Shown: positions 60,257 through 64,000 of the stretch, piece by piece
Position numbering within the stretch: the stretch's first letter is position 1
Layout of the letters: every line of letters starts with the position of its first letter
DNA from: Sipunculus nudus
Lineage: Eukaryota > Annelida > Sipuncula > Golfingiida > Sipunculidae
Assembly: GCA_026874595.1 (NCBI GenBank)
Contig: CM049311.1
Span: 64,335,953-64,399,952 of the forward strand
Reading direction: 5' to 3'
Length of the DNA: 64,000 nucleotides
The notes under the pieces: model-generated
Database searches by the model: none
What the model was told of the DNA's origin: nothing
Seen by the model: only the letters and a program-made list of their open reading frames with translations
Position numbers and translations under genes: made by a program

Positions 60257-61766
60257 TATGCCCCCGCCACAAAGTGGCCGGGGCATATAGTTTTACCCAT
60301 GTCCGTCCTTCCGTCATTCCGAAATCAAACAGTTGTACGGACTTTTTTTTCGCAATGCCTGCAGATATTGGCCTGATTTTTGGTGTGTGGGCAGATAATG
60401 ACCAGTTACAGATCGAGTTCGCGTTTCGTCCCGGTTGACCTACTTTTGACCGTTTTACGGCTCCTAAACTTAGAAAATTTCATGAAAAATAGAAATTTTC
60501 ATGACAAATACACATGTACGGCCTTTTTTTCGCAATGCCTGCAGATATTGGCCTGATTTTTGGTGTGTGGGCAGATAATGACCAGTTACAGATCGAGTTC
60601 GCGTTTCGTCCCGGTTGACCTACTTTTGACCGTTTTACGGCTCCTAAACTTAGAAAAATTCATGAAAAATAGAAATTTTCATGACAAATACACATGTACA
60701 GCCGTTTTCAGCCCTCAGCTCATAGGCTGATGGGCTATTGTCTTCACCCAAGCTGTCCGTCTGTCCATCTGTCTGTCCGGTGTCTGTCCGTCCGTCCGTT
60801 CCGCGTCTGTTAACTTTTACCTTGTGAGCGGGATATCTCTAAAAGGATTCACCATTGGAATTTTATTTCATCAGTGAAGATGTATATCGATAAAATCTCG
60901 GTCAAGTTCGAAGATGGGTGACCTTGACCCGTTTTTCTACATTTTAGAGCTGATTATAGAAAAACACTCAGAAGCTTATATCTCAGGAACCATTGTGTGG
61001 ATTTTCACAAAACTTACTATGATCATTGGGACTGATGGTCTGTATGTGCTGCACAATTTTGGTGGCGCCACCTGCAATTTCTGATTTTTTAATGAAATTT
61101 TATCGGATTTTTTCAATTTTGGCCTTTTGTGCAGGATATCTCCAAAGGTATTCAACACAGGAACTTCATTTCTTCAGTGCTATTGCATTATATTTACAAA
61201 ATCTTGGTGAAGTTCAAAGATGGGTGATCTTGACCTACTTTTCAAGGTCACAGAGCTTAGTATAGAAAAAAACTTAGGAGCTTATTTCTCAGGAAGCATT
61301 TGGTGGATTGTTATGAAACATGGTATATACCTCTCCAATTTAAATTTATAAATGATTATCAACTTTTGCTAATATACCTAGTTTCGCAATGCAATGCTTA
61401 CAGATACTGGCCTAATGTTTGGTCTGTGGGCGCATAATGACCACTTACAGATCGAGTTCGCGTTTCGTCCCAGTTAACCTATTTTTCACCATATGACAGA
61501 TCCTGAACATAGAAAATTTCATGAAAGACAGAAATTTTCATGAAAAATGCACATACATGAACTTTTTTTCACAATGCCTGCAGATACTGGCCTGATTTTT
61601 GGTGTGTTGCTTGATAATGACCCTTTACCGATCGAGTTTGCATTTGGCCCTTGTTGACCTACTTTTGACCATACAACACTTCCTGAACTTAAAAAATTTT
61701 ACAAAATTTAACAAATGTTTCTAATTTGCCCCAGGCGGGGGCATTCGTGTCGTTCCGACACATCTA
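60257..61766 (+). mobile_element. family-F Helitron-like element, complete
   Basis: The head is a near-perfect 14-bp hairpin (TATGCCCCCGCCAC, loop AAA, GTGGCCGGGGCATA; 60257-60287), then GTCCGTCCTTCCGTC. Four ~180-bp cores start near 60345, 60525, 61382 and 61564; the first two are almost identical. The 3' end has GGCGGGGGCAT (inverse of the head), the hairpin GTGTCG-TTC-CGACAC, and CTAG at 61763-61766 before TTT. It is interrupted by a second element (60709-61381). No protein is encoded. Confidence 0.75.
60709..61381 (+). mobile_element. element G nested in family F
   Basis: It begins CAGCCCTCAGCTCATAGG, whose AGCCCTCAGC can pair with GCTGATGGGCT, then GTCCGTCTGTCC tract. Two ~300-bp cores follow with GCTTATATCTCAGGAACCAT or variants; only the first carries GGTGGCGCCACCTGC (61059). 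It ends in CTAG (61378-61381) directly before TTTCGCAATGC, where the F core resumes. No clear subterminal inverted copy of the head, so it may be 3'-truncated. Confidence 0.6.
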
Positions 61767-61968
61767 GTTTCATAAGGGTTTTATTAGTTCTATTGATCAC
61801 TTCTATTTTCATAAACTGCAATGCCAAATATTTAGAAACAGTAAATATGCTGTTGGCGAGAATTCAGGCCTGCTACACATAACATTGTTTCCTGTACCTT
61901 CATTTACTGCTTTCGGAAATTAAGTAATCAATATGTTTTCACATCAGAAGCTAAAAATACGGATGAAA

Positions 61969-63106
61969 CTAGAATACGGGTAGTCGACAAGCGACTACGT
62001 GTATCCGCCAAAATCAGAGTGGAACAGGTGAAGTGAGGCATAGATTGAGTGGCAAGGGGAAATAGAGTGAAGTGTTGCATATTAGGATGGATGTCTGCAG
62101 CAGAAATGTGCATGTAGGTTGTGCCACCCACCACAAAATCCAGAAAGCTGTCCAAGTTGTATACATATGCAAAATTTAAGGCAGACAAGTCAAACCACTA
62201 CATGTATATGAGTGATTTTAGCCCATGACAGACAAACAGACGGACGCTGTGCAAAAATGGTTGCAGGTGGCACCACCAGTTTTGCGTATGATAAAACTTT
62301 GGCCCAATCGGTTCCTGAGATATGAGCTTGGATGTCTGCAGCGTAAACTAGAATGTAGGTGGCGCCACCTGTCATAAAATCAAGAGAGCTGTCCAGGATG
62401 TTTAAACCTGCAAAATTTTAGGCAGATATGTCAAACCACTACCGAGATATGATTGATTTTATCCCACGGCAGACAAACAGACGGATGCTGTGCAAAAATG
62501 ACTGCAGGTGGGGCCACCAGTTTTGCCCTTGATAAAGATCTATGTGAGGTCTATACACATGCTAAATTTTGGCCCAATTGGTCAAATGGTTCCCGAGATA
62601 TGAGCTTGGTTGTCTGCAGCGTAAACGTGAATGTAAGTGGCGCCACCTGTCATAAAATCAAGAAAGCTTTCCAGGATGTATACGCATGCTGAATTTCAGG
62701 TGAATTAGTCAAACCACTGCAGAGATATGAGTGATTTTAACCCAAGGCAGATGAACAGATGGACACTGAAATATGGTTGCAGGTGGCGCCACCATTTTTT
62801 GTGTATGTTATAAAGCTATCCGAGGGCTACATTTGTACAAAATGTTTTTCCTGGTCGGTCACACGGTTCCCCTGGATATATGGGTTTATGTGTGGAAACA
62901 GACGCACAAATTGACGCTGGTCAGAGAGGAAAGGTCAGAGGTCAACGCCAATTGGTTAGGCACCAGTTCACATGTGACCCGATAATTGGTGTAAGTTTTG
63001 GAAAAATCCGTCCAGTAGTCTCAGAGGAGTTCTCTGGAAACAAACGCGGTGGCGGCGAAACCCGGTCAAAAACATAGCATACACAAAACTTTGTTTTTGC
63101 GGATAC
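61969..63106 (-). mobile_element. family-D Helitron-like element, complete, minus orientation
   Basis: Read on the minus strand: head GTATCCGCAAAAACAAAG from 63106, head-proximal sequence (TGACCTCTGACC), then D cores with GGTGGCGCCACC at 62779, 62637 (variant) and 62355. The inverse GCGGATAC (62008-62001), the hairpin GTAGTCG-CTTGT-CGACTAC (61998-61980) and CTAG (61972-61969) before TTTC close it. Subterminal repeats are 8 of 8. Confidence 0.75.
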
Positions 63107-63302
63107 AATTACACTAGCTTTTTCCTGTTTTGATACGCGGAAACTTACACAGATTTGACTATGATTACACTTTTTTCAATTAATGTTTATAAACATTACC
63201 ACCCGGCGGACTTCACAATTGTCTGAAGAACACAATTAAATCATAAAAATTCTTTCTACCAAAGAGCAAGGTTAGGGTTGATTTTTGGGTCTTGCAACCC
63301 GA

Positions 63303-63598
63303 CTACAGATAATCATGCTGAAAAATAGTAAGCAGCTGATTTTGCACACAAAAAAACATTGGTGTCTCCCCGACAAACTGCTGTCTACAGCATTAGGGAG
63401 AAAATTTAAAAGTTGATATACACAATAGGAATACTCATTTTAATAACGAACTACAGATAATCATGCTAAATAAATAGTAAGCAGTTGATTTTGCACACAA
63501 AAATACATTGGTGTCTCCCCGACAAACTGCTATCTACAGCATTAGGGAGAAAATTTAAAAGTGGATATACAAAATAAGAATCCTCATTTTAATAATGT
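63303..63598. repeat. 148-bp tandem duplication
   Basis: CTACAGATAATCATGCT starts at 63303 and 63451. The two units differ at only a handful of positions over 148 bp, so the duplication is recent. Unit content is not recognised. Confidence 0.95.
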
Positions 63599-63673
63599 TT
63601 CTTTCAATCGTGGACCATTTAAACAGCAAGAACCAGATAAGAATAATTCAAAACAAAAGTATCCATGTTCAGA

Positions 63674-64000
63674 AACAAGGGACCCATGGGTCACGGCGCT
63701 CAGCTGATCATGATAAGACTATAAATGTATCACCATTGTTATACTATATTGAGTAGAAAAAGCTTATGAATATCATGGTCATGTTGGGCTTTTATAAAGA
63801 AATATATAATGTAATATGTGAGTAAATGATATATGAAATAATCTGACTGATGGATTAATATGGAGTAAAATATAGTGGTTTATTTTTTATTTATTTAGGA
63901 GGGGTCGAAAAAACAATTTATTTGAGCAAATATGAATGCAATGACAGTATACTAAGCAGTGGTATAATGATAATAAGGCTATTTGTTGAAGGATCTATAG
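63674..64000 (-). mobile_element. family-A Helitron-like element, minus orientation, runs off the window
   Basis: AACAAGGGACCCATGGGTCA then CGGCGCTCAGCTG (63674-63706) is the inverse of the family-A tail. The element body should lie to the right; only about 290 bases of it are in the window. Confidence 0.65.

Overview
The window looks like 64 kb of an AT-rich invertebrate nuclear genome, most likely a mollusc and probably a bivalve. It holds one recognisable protein-coding gene, a Drosophila-type (type I) cryptochrome on the + strand. The gene has 11 coding exons between 1360 and 43235 and predicts a 551-residue protein. Every exon was placed by reading-frame continuity, splice-site sequence and colinear similarity to insect CRY. 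Ten introns of 0.5 to 10.3 kb make up over 95% of the locus. Intron 6 needs a GC-AG splice pair to keep frame. The Trp chain and the flavin-proximal Cys of insect CRY are conserved, so the protein looks functional. The organism call rests on this CRY class, which vertebrates lack, and on repeats with ACGG-type tetranucleotide tracts and tandem cores like those described in oysters (pearl/CvA-type elements). It is inference.

Layout: 1-450 is a three-copy 152-bp tandem repeat. 450-1350 is the 5' flank. 1360-43235 is the cry1 gene. 43236-50900 is a mostly unrecognised 3' flank with one pogo-like MITE at 47997-48731. 50900-59390 holds two oppositely oriented copies of the same composite repeat around a ~4-kb TIR element. 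59390-60256 is unrecognised. 60257-63110 carries two well-delimited Helitron-like elements, and a further element of this kind starts at 63674 and runs off the end. I found no tRNA, rRNA, reverse transcriptase or transposase gene.

The most interesting content is a swarm of non-autonomous elements that look unrelated in sequence but share one plan. A hairpin or inverted-repeat head is followed by a GTCC/GTCTG-rich tract. Next come one or more tandem cores of ~145-345 bp, many carrying the palindrome GGTGGCGCCACC. The element ends with a 3' copy of the head in inverse orientation (subterminal inverted repeat), a short hairpin and usually CTAG or CTTG before a T. Two nested insertions show the ends cleanly and no obvious target-site duplication. 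This fits Helentron/HINE-type (Helitron-superfamily) elements, to which oyster pearl elements have been compared. Modules are exchanged between families: one element has the head of one family, cores and the 3' end of a second, and cores of a third. Several cores carry arrays resembling transcription-factor sites (nuclear-receptor AGGTCA repeats; a palindromic CTCF-like core).

In addition there are classical TIR elements with TA duplications at 21357-23330, 26042-26473, 26915-27378, 29607-29782, 37540-39659 and 47997-48731. TIR elements without a clear duplication lie at 19551-25077 and 52341-56458. Repeat boundaries were read by eye and are approximate unless a terminal motif is quoted.
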